A DNA stretch of 64,000 nucleotides from Tumidithrix helvetica (GCF_965232925.1 NZ_CBDDRA010000001.1:365418-429417), one strand, 5' to 3'; shown: positions 45,436 to 55,100, counted from the stretch's first letter. Notes: generated from the sequence alone by a model not told the origin. Numbers and translations are program-made.

Positions 45436-46419
45436 ATGACGATACGAGTTGGAATTTTAGGATTTGGTGGCTTAGGACAAGCGGCAGCTAAAGTGTTAGC
45501 GGGTAAGCAAGAGATGACTTTAGTGGCAATATCCGATAAACAGGGATTTGCCTATGCCCCCAATGGGTTTGACATTGACGCAGCGATTGCCGCTTACAAC
45601 CAAAAAGGCTCTGTAGGTTACTTAGAGCCATCAGGCGTACTCAGCCAAGATAGCATTGCAGAAGCGATCGCTGTGGCAAAGGATGTGGATGGTTATTTCT
45701 TAGCTTTGCCAAACCTGCCCAATACCTTTATGGCAAGCGTGGCAAAGCAATTTATTCAAGCGGGTTGGCGAGGCGTGTTGGTGGATGCGATCAAACGCAC
45801 CAGTGCCGTAGAGCAACTCGTCGGGCTATCCGCAGACTTAGAAGCAACGGGCATCACCTATATGACAGGTTGTGGCGCAACTCCCGGTCTATTGACGGCG
45901 GCAGCTTCTGTGGCAGCTCAGAGTTTTGCCGAAGTGCATAAAGTCGAAATTACTTTCGGGGTCGGCATTGCCAACTGGTCGGCTTACCGTGCCACGATTC
46001 GCGAAGATATCGCTCATATGCCTGGCTACAGTGTCGAAATTGCCCAAGCCATGACCGATGCAGAAGTAGAGGCTTTGCTAGATAAAACCAATGGCGTGAT
46101 TACCCTAGCGAATATGGAACATGCCGACGATATTTTGTTGGAGCGTCTGGGAATTTGCGATCGCGATCGCGTCACGGTAGGCGGCGTGGTCGATACCCGC
46201 AATCCTCAAAAGCCGCTCAGTACGAATATGAAGCTGACAGGACGCACGTTTGAGGGCAAAATTTCTACCCACACCTTCACACTTGGGGATGAAACCAGCA
46301 TGGCAGCAAATGTCTGCGGCCCTGCATTTGGCTATCTCAAAGCCGCCCATCAATTCCGCCAACGTGGCATCTGTGGTTTATTCACGGCTGCTGAAGTTAT
46401 GCCCCAGTTTGTTCGCTAA
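45436..46419 (+). CDS. bioU: BioU, suicide DAPA-forming enzyme of biotin synthesis
   Basis: 327 residues. In cyanobacteria lacking BioA, BioU turns 7-keto-8-aminopelargonate into diaminopelargonate-type intermediate using the amino group of its own Lys, so it acts once. The N-terminal Rossmann motif GILGFGGLGQAAA binds NAD(P). VDGYFLALPNLPN is followed by LVDAIKRTSAVEQL, with K120 at the place expected for the reactive Lys (K124 in Synechocystis, by memory). TGCGATPGLL, GIANWSAYRATIRED and DETSMAANVCGPAFG complete the family pattern. It resembles saccharopine-dehydrogenase-like proteins by fold. The window also holds bioB and biotin-dependent accC, which fits. Confidence 0.8.
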   Translation: MTIRVGILGFGGLGQAAAKVLAGKQEMTLVAISDKQGFAYAPNGFDIDAAIAAYNQKGSVGYLEPSGVLSQDSIAEAIAVAKDVDGYFLALPNLPNTFMASVAKQFIQAGWRGVLVDAIKRTSAVEQLVGLSADLEATGITYMTGCGATPGLLTAAASVAAQSFAEVHKVEITFGVGIANWSAYRATIREDIAHMPGYSVEIAQAMTDAEVEALLDKTNGVITLANMEHADDILLERLGICDRDRVTVGGVVDTRNPQKPLSTNMKLTGRTFEGKISTHTFTLGDETSMAANVCGPAFGYLKAAHQFRQRGICGLFTAAEVMPQFVR

Positions 46420-46426
46420 TTCTTTG

Positions 46427-46460
46427 CCCCCTAACTCCCCCAGAATTGGGGGCTGGGGGG
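46427..46460. repeat. small C/G-run palindromic repeat
   Basis: CCCCCTAACTCCCCC-AGAATT-GGGGGCTGGGGGG, nested C and G runs forming a strong hairpin right after the bioU stop. It may also act as its terminator. Similar elements lie at 44818 and 54268. Confidence 0.6.
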
Positions 46461-46560
46461 CTAGACCCATATTGAACGATCGGGGAACCCCATAGAGGAT
46501 TGTCCATTCAGCAATTCGTTATGATAAATATAGTGAATCGCAGAATAGGGATAGGACAAA

Positions 46561-46971
46561 GTGCAGCAATTAGACCAAATTCAAGATACCTCTGCGACCT
46601 TCTCGCCTGAATGCCTTCGACGGGCAGAGGTCGCATTACGCTGTGCCCCTTTTACGCTAAAGCTGCTGGCGGATATGGCAAAACAGGGAATCATGCTGCG
46701 CGCGATCGCTGGAGCAGAGGGCATCAAACACCAATATGCAACCCGTCTCACCAATTTAATTAGTACTGAAAACTCTTTGCTTTGGTTGATTCAAGTGGGA
46801 GTCCTGCGCCGTGAGGTCGATGGACAGGGCATTACAGACAGTTTTCGGTTGACACCCTTGGGACATTACCTGCTCGATAAATGGCAAGCGCAAGCCCAAT
46901 TCCCAAAGGCAACGATCGGCGATCGCTGGCAAAATCTGATCGCTCAACTTCAGCCCTCTCGCTTTTTCTAG
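46561..46971 (+). CDS. conserved cyanobacterial protein, Npun_F0494-like
   Basis: 136 residues starting at a GTG with GGATAGGACAAA before it. RRAEVALRCAPFTLKLLADMAKQGI and FRLTPLGHYLLDKW look like a winged-helix-type fold, and the protein matches a small family found only in cyanobacteria, from memory. No membrane helix or catalytic motif. Function unknown. Confidence 0.65.
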   Translation: MQQLDQIQDTSATFSPECLRRAEVALRCAPFTLKLLADMAKQGIMLRAIAGAEGIKHQYATRLTNLISTENSLLWLIQVGVLRREVDGQGITDSFRLTPLGHYLLDKWQAQAQFPKATIGDRWQNLIAQLQPSRFF

Positions 46972-46999
46972 ATAATTCTTTGTAGCCCAATCAATACCC

Positions 47000-47446
47000 A
47001 TGCAAAAATTCCTCACAGCCAGTTTAATCTTTCTGACCACGGCAACCGTTCCATTTCTTGCCAGTGAATCGAGCCAAGCGCAGCCTCTTTTGCCTCCTGA
47101 CACACCAACTCAGATAATCCCACTCAAAGGCGATCGCGTTACCGTTCGCATCATTAATAAAGCCAAGGATGCTATTACCTTTCAGGCATTAGGGGATACT
47201 AGTCGTCGTTCTCTCAAGGGGAACACAAGTGTAACGCTACAAAATCTTAAGGTTCCACTTTCTCTAACGTTTTATTACCAAGATGTTAAAAGAAGCTACG
47301 TTCTCAAAACGGGATTGATCGACGCCAAAATTGTAGAAACCAAAACTGCGGGAAGTATTGACTTGGTGCTCAGTCCCACCACCGATCCAGACAGCCACAG
47401 AAGCAGTATGTACATCTATACAGATGGTTCCGTCACATTTTTTTAG
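47000..47446 (+). CDS. exported beta-rich protein, unknown function
   Basis: 148 residues. The signal peptide MQKFLTASLIFLTTATVPFLA is followed by SSQAQ, with cleavage near AQA or AQP. The mature part is beta-strand-like and soluble, with no recognised domain. It follows the previous gene by 28 bases and may share its transcript. Its stop overlaps the end of the Uma2 pseudogene on the other strand. Confidence 0.6.
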   Translation: MQKFLTASLIFLTTATVPFLASESSQAQPLLPPDTPTQIIPLKGDRVTVRIINKAKDAITFQALGDTSRRSLKGNTSVTLQNLKVPLSLTFYYQDVKRSYVLKTGLIDAKIVETKTAGSIDLVLSPTTDPDSHRSSMYIYTDGSVTFF

Positions 47447-47806
47447 CAGGTGGTTTCTGTATTGAGAATCTCAGGGCTCTCGCAAAAATTGAGGGATTCG
47501 CTAAAGTCAGCACGAGGAAGTAGAACAGCAATATCTGGCTGTGGCTCTGAAGAGTCATTTAACGAGATCGGATCTTGAGCGTCAACGATCGCTAGATCGC
47601 CGAGCTTTTTTGCCAAGAGGTCGATCGCTCTTCTGACACAACTGGCATGACGAACCCCTATCGGCGACATTTCAATAATTTCTCCATGAATCAGTTCTAG
47701 GCGATCGCTGGCTTCAAGTATGCCATTTGCCGCCATTTGGTGATATTGCTCTCATTTGGTGATATTGCTCTACTGTAAATTTGTGTCTAATCAGTTGAAG
47801 TACCAT
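47443..47806 (-). pseudogene. Uma2 pseudogene broken by a 19-bp tandem duplication
   Basis: Starting at the ATG at 47806, the protein reads MVLQLIRHKFTVEQYHQM. A perfect 19-base direct repeat (47734-47752 and 47753-47771) then shifts the frame. In the next frame the Uma2 sequence resumes: MAANGILEASDRLELIHGEI, with PQPDIAVLLPRADF. It is also cut at the 3' end: after about 88 codons it loses homology and stops before the E-x-S/K strand. With both lesions no active enzyme is expected. The intact relative is at 36045-36653. Confidence 0.85.
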
Positions 47807-48046
47807 AATTTACGAGTTCCTGTAACTTTTGAGTTTCATGGCGATCAAAATCACTGTAGCCAATATTGCCAGCATCGTACAACGCTGAAAGTCTTGGCGA
47901 TAACTCACAACCAAACCACAAATACCGATCAGGAGCAATTTAAAGGCGTTCATATGAGAATTACAGATACAACTTTATAGTCTGTCAGTTTAAACGGAGC
48001 GTTAATTTTATGACTCCTACATAGCAGCCAAGATCCTAAGATAGAG
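47807..48046. other. intergenic, nothing assigned
   Basis: 240 AT-rich bases between the Uma2 pseudogene and the DUF559-type gene. No credible reading frame or hairpin was seen. Confidence 0.4.
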
Positions 48047-48840
48047 TTAATTATTCCGTAGCCTCTCAAGCAACTTTGCGAGATATTCTTTTTTATCACC
48101 CTTCAGTCCACCTAAATTTGCAATATTTTCTCGAATTGTAGGAATACAATATTGGGTCATTTCTTCTTGAACTTGTTGTGAGTTGAAACGGAGAGTACGC
48201 CAACCAGCAGTTGCAAGATCGTTATTTCTCCGATTGTCCAAAGGAATTCGCTCCTTGTCTGCATGCCAAGTATCACCGTCTGTCTCTGCATCTATTTTCC
48301 CTTTTTTACAATAAATCGCAAAATCAAGGCGATAGATATTTTCCTTGACCTGTACCTTCTCTTGACGTTCTGCATCAATAAAAAGGCGTTTCAGTTCAAT
48401 CCAAAGTTTATCTTCTAATGGACTCTCGCTCCATAGATCGTTAATTTCAGTTGCATTCTTTAGCTTTTCCCAAGTTGTGGGAATAAAAGATATGCTTCTG
48501 AGCCTACGGCTATGAATTGGCTTCGACAGTTTTTCTACAGAATAAAGGTCTATTTTATAATAACGTTTATGGGTTTGGGATTATGCGATTCATGAGGAAA
48601 AAGTTCCTGTCTGGAAACCTGACGAATTGACTTTATGGGAGCATAGTAATTGACAGCAAATGCTTCATCACGAAAAACCATGGGCTGATAAAAAGCTACC
48701 CATTTTGGATCCCACCGATCTCGTTCTTTGAGCCGTTCCACTTGCTCGACAGGAATTCGATACCAGTATTGCTCGCGGACAATTTTCATGTCAGAGACTT
48801 CTGGGATAACTGCTACAAGTACTTCGCCAGGCTTTGTCAC
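48047..48840 (-). pseudogene. DUF559/Vsr-like nuclease gene with one-base frameshift
   Basis: The ATG at 48840 starts MTKPGEVLVAVIPEVSDMKI and runs to FPHESHNPKPINVIIK, stopping at 48550. From about 48572 another frame carries on without any start codon for 175 codons. It reads HKRYYKIDLYSVEKL, FIPTTWEKLKNATEINDLW, SPLEDKLWIELKRLF, YRLDFAIYCKKGKIDAETDG and GWRTLRFNSQQV, ending at 48047. Joined at the C run (GGG at 48571-48573 on the + strand) with one base restored, the two give one protein of about 264 residues. Its second half has the LDF...DAETDG...RN..L...GW..LRF pattern of DUF559/very-short-patch-repair type nucleases. It is divergent from the helicase gene by about 70 bases. Confidence 0.8.
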
Positions 48841-48910
48841 TTTCCTAGACCTATGCCTAAATATTAATGATAATCTTACTACTTCCTCTAACTACCAATT
48901 AGTGCTGAAC

Positions 48911-51235
48911 ATGGCTGAACACAGTACACCAAATATTCCGCCTCAAACCATACTAGATTTTGCCTTGGAGCAATTACGCCAAACCCTGCGCCAAGGGCAG
49001 AGAGCGATGGCAGACTGGAATGGTGGTGAGTTAGCCGTCTCTGCTGTGCCGGGCGCAGGTAAATCAACAGGGATGGCGGTAGCCGCCGCGATCGCGATCG
49101 CCAAGTACAGATTACATCGCCAAAATCAGCTCGTTATCGTCACCTTTACCCGTTCGGCTGCTAGTAACATTCGCAAAAAAGTACGGAAGCATTTAGAGCA
49201 GCTACATTTGCCCCATAGTGCTTTTACGGTAAATACATTGCATGGGCTTGCCTTTAGTATTGCCAGTTCCCATCGCGAGATCTCAGGATTTAGTATGGGC
49301 GAAACCCAGATCGTCTCGGAATCGCAAAAGCAGCGATTGATTCGCTTGACGGCTGCTCAATGGATTAAAGACTATCCCAAACTATACGGACTCCTATTGG
49401 AAGGAAGGGGTTTTGATGGCGAAGACACCGAGAGATTGCGCCGCCAAACCGTGTTACGAACGGATGTGTTACCGAGTTTAGCGAGAGAAGCGATCGCTAC
49501 AGCCAAGAGCTCGGGGTTAACCCCAGAGGATTTACGCAATGTCGTTCGCATTGGGGGCATACCTGATGGGGGCACGATCTTAGAAATTGCCGCAGGACTT
49601 TTCGATACCTATAACCGCTTGCTCAAGCAGCAGGGAATGCTGGACTACGATGACATGATCTTAGGTGCACTCAGGGTTTTAGAGAATGAATCTGTGCGGC
49701 AATATTGGCAGGATCGGATTTTTGCCGTATTTGAAGATGAAGCGCAGGATTCTTCGCCTTTGCAGACAAAGCTCTTAGAAATTCTGGCGGGTCAGTCTGT
49801 GGCAGTTGGAAGTCAGCTTGCGGTCATGGAACCGATCGCGTTGGAAGTCAGCAATTTAATTCGGGTGGGCGATCCCAATCAGGCGATTAATTCCACCTTC
49901 ACAACCGCCGATCCGAGCTTCTTTAATCGATTTTGCGATCGCTGCGATCGGCAACAAAGATTGGTGACGCTCGACCAAGCAGGACGCAGTACGGCGAGAA
50001 TTATGACAGCCGCCAATTTCGTCTTAGATTGGGTAAATCAATCGCAATATGCCAAACAGGAGGCTCCATTCCGTCAGCAACGGATTCGGGCAGTCGATGT
50101 CAACGATCCGCAAGCCAATGCGAACCCCGACCCCTTAGGTAGAGGTGTGGAAATCTATTTACCTGAAGTTCTAGATGATATCGAGCAGGAAGCCGATCGC
50201 ATTGGAGAGAGAGTCAGACAGCTTTTAGAAGGCGATCGCAATCTCAGTATTGCCATTCTGGTCAGGCAGCATAACCAAGGCAAGTTTATTTGCGAAAGGC
50301 TTCAGGCTTTTGCGAAAGAACATGAAATTCCAATCTATGATGTAGAGCAGAGCAATCGTCGTTCTCGCGTTCCTGCGGATATGCTGACGATTTTACAGTT
50401 CATGGAACGTCCGCATTCCACGGATAATCTAAAAGCGGCACTGACGGTGATGGCGGAACGACAGCTTATTAATACGCAGCAGGATTTAAATGCCCTTGCG
50501 AGTACGCCCGAACAGTTTCTCTATCCCACAGTTCTCGATCCTGAGTTATCAAGAATTGCTAGGGAAGCTCAGGCGAAATGCACGGGATTGCTGAGAGCGA
50601 AGATCGAACTTCCTTTATATAATTTGATTGCTTTTATCGCGATGACGCTCGACTACGAGCAGGGAGAATTGGCAACCGCAGATAAGCTGGGCGATCGCCT
50701 CAGTCAAGAACTCTCAGGCAATTACAATATGGCAACGGTAATCGAGTCACTCCAAGATATTGTTCTGTCAGAGAACTTTGAAGCCGTTGAAGAAGAGAAT
50801 CTAGAAGACCGCTATGTCAAGCTTGGACAACTGACGGTGATTAGCCTGCACAAGGCAAAGGGATTAGATTGGGATGTGGTATTTATGCCATTTCTCAGCG
50901 ATCGCATTTGTCCCGGCAGTCCATTTATGCCCGATGGCGTGAGGTTTTTAGGAGACTACACCTTGCCTGAAGTCGCCCGAGCGCAAATTCGTTCGATTTT
51001 ACACGAAGATTCCGTTCCCGATCCGATCGCGGCTTGGAATCAATGCAATACGCTCAAGCAAGCTGAGGAGTTCCGTTTGCTCTATGTAGGGATGACCCGC
51101 GCCAAGCGCCTGCTCTGGCTTTCTGCCTCGCGCAATGCTCCTTTTAATTGGAATAATTTGGATAGTCGCACGGACAAGGTATCGGTCTGTCCCGCGATCG
51201 CCGCCCTAGCCCAGAAATTCCCAGAGTTACGATGA
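48911..51235 (+). CDS. UvrD/PcrA-like superfamily I DNA helicase
   Basis: 774 residues from the ATG at 48911; longer in-frame starts run antisense through the neighbouring gene and show no homology. Motif I is AVPGAGKSTGMA (about 45-56), Ia VTFTRSAA, motif II FEDEAQDSS (about 274), motif III/IV RVGDPNQAIN, motif V TVISLHKAKGLDWDVVFMP and motif VI LYVGMTRAKRLLWL (about 723). It unwinds DNA 3' to 5'. The stand-alone helicase sits between a broken nuclease gene and an EACC1-like gene 48 bases downstream on the same strand, so it may be part of a defence or repair module rather than housekeeping UvrD. Confidence 0.9.
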   Translation: MAEHSTPNIPPQTILDFALEQLRQTLRQGQRAMADWNGGELAVSAVPGAGKSTGMAVAAAIAIAKYRLHRQNQLVIVTFTRSAASNIRKKVRKHLEQLHLPHSAFTVNTLHGLAFSIASSHREISGFSMGETQIVSESQKQRLIRLTAAQWIKDYPKLYGLLLEGRGFDGEDTERLRRQTVLRTDVLPSLAREAIATAKSSGLTPEDLRNVVRIGGIPDGGTILEIAAGLFDTYNRLLKQQGMLDYDDMILGALRVLENESVRQYWQDRIFAVFEDEAQDSSPLQTKLLEILAGQSVAVGSQLAVMEPIALEVSNLIRVGDPNQAINSTFTTADPSFFNRFCDRCDRQQRLVTLDQAGRSTARIMTAANFVLDWVNQSQYAKQEAPFRQQRIRAVDVNDPQANANPDPLGRGVEIYLPEVLDDIEQEADRIGERVRQLLEGDRNLSIAILVRQHNQGKFICERLQAFAKEHEIPIYDVEQSNRRSRVPADMLTILQFMERPHSTDNLKAALTVMAERQLINTQQDLNALASTPEQFLYPTVLDPELSRIAREAQAKCTGLLRAKIELPLYNLIAFIAMTLDYEQGELATADKLGDRLSQELSGNYNMATVIESLQDIVLSENFEAVEEENLEDRYVKLGQLTVISLHKAKGLDWDVVFMPFLSDRICPGSPFMPDGVRFLGDYTLPEVARAQIRSILHEDSVPDPIAAWNQCNTLKQAEEFRLLYVGMTRAKRLLWLSASRNAPFNWNNLDSRTDKVSVCPAIAALAQKFPELR

Positions 51236-51283
51236 ATCATCTACAATTTTGATTATTCATATTAGAAATTGGTTCGTAAAATC

Positions 51284-51607
51284 ATGGCAGAAATTAAGTT
51301 TGCGATCGAAGGAGATGCTGCAATAGAGGCAACAGAGGAACTGTTAGCGATCGAGGGCATTGAAGGTTCGTTTACGGTGGATGAAGAAATTAAGCGTGAA
51401 GGGGTACTTGCCACGATCGCTGCGATTGTGGGAATTGTATCTGGCACTTTGGCGGCAGCAGAACAAATCCGCAAGTGGTATCAAGCCTATCGGCTAGGTA
51501 AGTCGGGCAAAAAAATTGTGAAGGTTTTGATTGTGGGACGCAAGGGCGAACGGCTATTACTAGAAAATGCTACAGTCGAACAAATCCGTAAGGTTTTAGA
51601 GGATTGA
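51284..51607 (+). CDS. small EACC1-like effector-associated protein
   Basis: 107 residues from the ATG at 51284. The order is a beta strand (EIKFAIEGD), an acidic helix (ATEELLAIEG), a Gly/Ala-rich hydrophobic helix (about 41-58, LATIAAIVGIVSGTLAAA), then KWYQAYR and a C-terminal strand-helix pair (KIVKVLIVGRKGERLLLEN, VEQIRKVLED). This layout fits the effector-associated constant component 1 (EACC1) described with NTPase conflict systems, but the match is by pattern. A CHAT-NB-ARC-TPR gene lies 570 bases downstream on the same strand, separated by an opposite-strand toxin-antitoxin pair. The helicase lies 48 bases upstream. Confidence 0.6.
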   Translation: MAEIKFAIEGDAAIEATEELLAIEGIEGSFTVDEEIKREGVLATIAAIVGIVSGTLAAAEQIRKWYQAYRLGKSGKKIVKVLIVGRKGERLLLENATVEQIRKVLED

Positions 51608-51620
51608 CTTTATGACTCAA

Positions 51621-51803
51621 TCAATTAATAAATTGTCGCTCTACTGTAAGCAATATTTGCTCTTCTTGACGAGCTTTCTCTAAAATACTTGAATCTGGCA
51701 TTCGCTCTAGGTTTTGCTCGACCAGATGAACTGCATCATAACCGCGCTCTCGTAAAAGCGCGATCGTGCGGGGAGAGATGCCCATATCACCTAAAAACTT
51801 CAT
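51621..51803 (-). pseudogene. truncated DUF5615 PIN-like toxin
   Basis: 60 residues starting MKFLGDMGISPRTIALLRERG. The N-terminal half is standard DUF5615 with the first acidic residue, and ILEKARQEEQILLTVERQFIN ends where intact toxins read LTxDxDF and continue for 40-50 residues. The second acidic pair is lost (VERQF), so RNase activity is unlikely. It overlaps the antitoxin gene by 4 bases (ATGA). The intact type is at 28171-28521. Confidence 0.75.
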
Positions 51804-52051
51804 ACAGCTTGGGCGGTTGGGGGTAAGAAAATCACCCGTTCTTGAGTTAGCCATGCGGCATATTTTAGGGATTGTTGAATATCTTCTGGTTCGAGATAAG
51901 GATAGTCCTCAATAATTTCCGCGATTGATAAACCATTGGCAATCAGGTTGATAACTACAGAAATGGGTATCCGCATTCCACGGATGCAAGCTTGTCCAGC
52001 CATAATCTGTGGGTCAAAGGTAATGCGATCTAGTCCAGTTAGCGTAGTCAC
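51800..52051 (-). CDS. DUF433 antitoxin
   Basis: 83 residues. ITFDPQIMAGQACIRGMRIPISVVINLIANG is the canonical DUF433 start, with SIAEIIEDYPYLEPEDIQQSLKYAAWL after it. AGGAGG lies upstream of the ATG on the minus strand. It is intact although its partner toxin is cut short. The pair lies on the opposite strand between the EACC1-like and CHAT-STAND genes. Confidence 0.9.
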   Translation of the reverse strand: MTTLTGLDRITFDPQIMAGQACIRGMRIPISVVINLIANGLSIAEIIEDYPYLEPEDIQQSLKYAAWLTQERVIFLPPTAQAV

Positions 52052-52176
52052 GGGGTTAACCTCCTATGAATTTGGTTAAGAAGGTGAAAGGCACAAAATA
52101 AAAGAGATGCTTTAATGAAATATAGCTTGCTCTAGCTTACCTGCAAAAAATCTTGCAAACAACTTAGGAGTAGTTT

Positions 52177-55100
52177 GTGCAAATCCTGTATATCGAGTTG
52201 CATCCTAGCAGTGAGACTAAGGTTGAGTTGCGGTTTCAAAAGCTGAATAGTCAGGGCTATGAAAAGCAAGTCTTGCAGATTAGCGAGATTGCGGATTTGA
52301 TTAGGTTGGCGGAACGGGATATTTATGTATCTATGCCCGATCCTGTGGCAATGGGGAAGCAATTGTTTGCTTGGTTGGATGGGACGGGGCGATGGTTGAG
52401 TCGCGCTTTGGCGGATTGTCAGGGGGATTTGTTGGTTTTAGCGATCGCAAATCTAGCCAAATTACCGCATTTGCCTTGGGAAGTGCTACACGATCGCGAG
52501 GGATTCTTGATCGATCGCAGTTTTCCTAAAGTTGTGCCTGTGCGCTGGACAAAAGGAGAAGTAGTGGCAAGTGAGCCAGCCGATCGCCCGTTGCAGGTGA
52601 TGTTTATGGCGACCGATCCTGAAGGGGTGGAGCCGCGATTAAATTTTGAGGGGGAAGAGGGGCGGATCTTGGATGCAACTCGTGGGTTGGCGCTGACCTT
52701 GCGGGTAGAGGAGAGCGGCTGTGTGAGTGAGTTAAAAAAGACTTGGCGACACTTTGATAAGAACCATTTTGATGTGTTTCATTTGACGGGTCATGCTTCG
52801 ATCGCTGAAGATGGTCAGCCGTTTTTTATTACGGAGACGGAGACGGGCGATCGCTATGATGCTAAGGCGAGTGAGATTGTTGATGCGTTGCGGTTTCGGT
52901 TGCCGCGTTTAGTATTTTTATCGGGATGTCGCACGGGTCAGGCGGGAGAGCAGGGTGCAACGCCTTCGATGGCGGAGGCTTTGTTAAATTTAGGATTGAC
53001 GGCGGTGTTGGGTTGGGGTCGTCCGATTGGGGATGATACGGCGACTCTGGCGGCGGCTTGTTGGTATGAGTCTTTGGCTTCGGCTAATAGTTTGGTAGAG
53101 GCGATCGCGGCAACCTATCAGAAATTGCGAGAGGAGAATATTTCTAATTGGTATTTGTTGCGGTTGTATGGGCGCGGTAAGTTGGATGTGAGTTTGACGG
53201 CGTTGGTGTTGCCGTTGGGCGATCGCCTGTTGCCTTTGAGTTCGGAGATCGAGCAGTTATTTCTCGATCCTGATGATGCGACTACGCCGAGGGTGGTGCG
53301 GCGCGAGGATTTTGTGGGACGGCGGCGGATCTTGCAAACAAGTTTGCGGCGATTGCAGGGGAACGATCTGGGTGTGTTGTTGCATGGGATGGGTGGTTTG
53401 GGTAAGACGACGGTGGCAAAGCGGTTGTTGGAACGGATTGCCGATCCGCAAAACTCGAACTATGACACGATTTTTAATTTCAAGCAGTTTGATGAAGGGA
53501 AGCTGTTACAGGATTTGGCGAAAAATTGCACTTCTGAGGCGGGGCATGAAATTCTCAATGGAAGGTTACCGCTAATGCAGAAGTTGACGAAGTTTCTCAA
53601 GGATGGCATGAACGCTAAGGAGCGCTGTTTGATGTTTGTGTTGGATGATTTTGAGGAGAATCTGGAAGAGAATGCGTTTGGGGCATGGGTGCTGAAGTAT
53701 GAGGTGGTGGAGCCTTTGATGGCTTTGGTGAGTGCGATCGCCCGTTCGGGTTTGCGCCATCGGTTGATTGTGACCTGTCGCTATGATTTTAATTTGCCTG
53801 ATGTAGCGCTAAATGCAAGGCTGTTTCGTGTTCCGTTGTTTTCGTTGCGGGGTGTGGATCTGAAGAAGAAGTGCGATCGCCTTGCGGGGTTTCAGTTGCC
53901 TATGTTGTCGCGTGAGGATGCGGAGCCGTTGGTGGCGTTGCAAAAACAGGCGATCGCGGTGGCGGATGGGAATCCGAGGTTGTTGGAGTGGTTGGCGGCG
54001 ATTTTGCCGAATGATGTGTTGACGGAGGCACAAAAGCAGGAAGTTTTGGATCGCATGAATGCCAAGCAAACAGAGTTTCGCGAACATATCCTCGCAGAGA
54101 CGTTACTGGCTCAGCAAAGTCCAGATTTGCGGGAAATGTTAAAACTGGGGTTGGTATTCGATCTGCCTGTGCCTGCTGTGGTGTTTGCGAAGGTATGTGA
54201 GGGAATTGAGAATCTCAAGTCCCATCAAGATCGAGCTAAGGCGATCGGTCTATTAGAAGCTAATTCTCCCCCCTTGATAAGGGGGGCTGGGGGGGATCGT
54301 ATCTATCGTGTGCCGAAGATTTTGGTGGAGTTGTTAAATCCTGAGTTTACGCAGGAGGTTTATGCAACAGCAGCAAGAGAACTCTATCGAGTTTGGCATG
54401 AAGAATCTGAGTCTTCTACTGAGGAGCAAAATTTAGAAATTCATCGGTTAGCTTTGTTGGGTGATGAGAAAGAGATAGCTCCTAAACTTGCTTATGTCTT
54501 AGCAGGTAAATGGAGAAATGTTAGTAGATTTCGAGAAACTGTTCAAATTTGTAAATCAACGATAGAAGTTTCATTAGATTATAAAGTTCTTAAAGAATTT
54601 GGATTTGCCGAACAGAATCTTGGCAATGTGCAACAAGCATTAAACTACTATCAGCAAGCTATAAACCTTTGCCCTGAAGAAGATTTGAGTGAAAAAGCTT
54701 CAATAAGTCATTACTTAGGTTTTATTAAAACAGATCTAGGAGAAGTTGAAGAAGCCTTGACTTTATTTCGACAATCCAAAGAAATCTACGAAAATATTGA
54801 AGATGATGGAAATGTAGCTGTTGCTTTGCATCAAATGGCAGGTATCTATGCCCGACAGGGACAGGTAGAGCAAGCGATCGCCCTCTATCAGCAGTCCTTG
54901 GAAATCACAGATCACATTGGTGAAGTGCAGGGCAAAGCCGCCACTTTGGGACAAATGGCACATATTTATGAATCTCAAGGATTAATAGAAAAAGCACTTG
55001 AGCTACATCAACAAGCTTTAGAAATTGCTCGGCAAATTGGGCATGTTCAATACGAAGCAACTGCATTGCATTGTATGGCAGGAATCTATGACCAACAGGG

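Noticed and set aside
47756..47980. 74-codon plus-strand frame
   Set aside because: Begins inside the 19-bp duplication of the Uma2 pseudogene, on its opposite strand; no domain.
48728..48910. Longer start for the helicase gene
   Set aside because: The extra 61 residues run antisense through the nuclease gene and lack homology; the ATG at 48911 fits the family start.
52132..54087. Several minus-strand frames opposite the CHAT-STAND gene
   Set aside because: His/Gln/Leu/Arg-rich composition typical of antisense to GC-skewed coding DNA.
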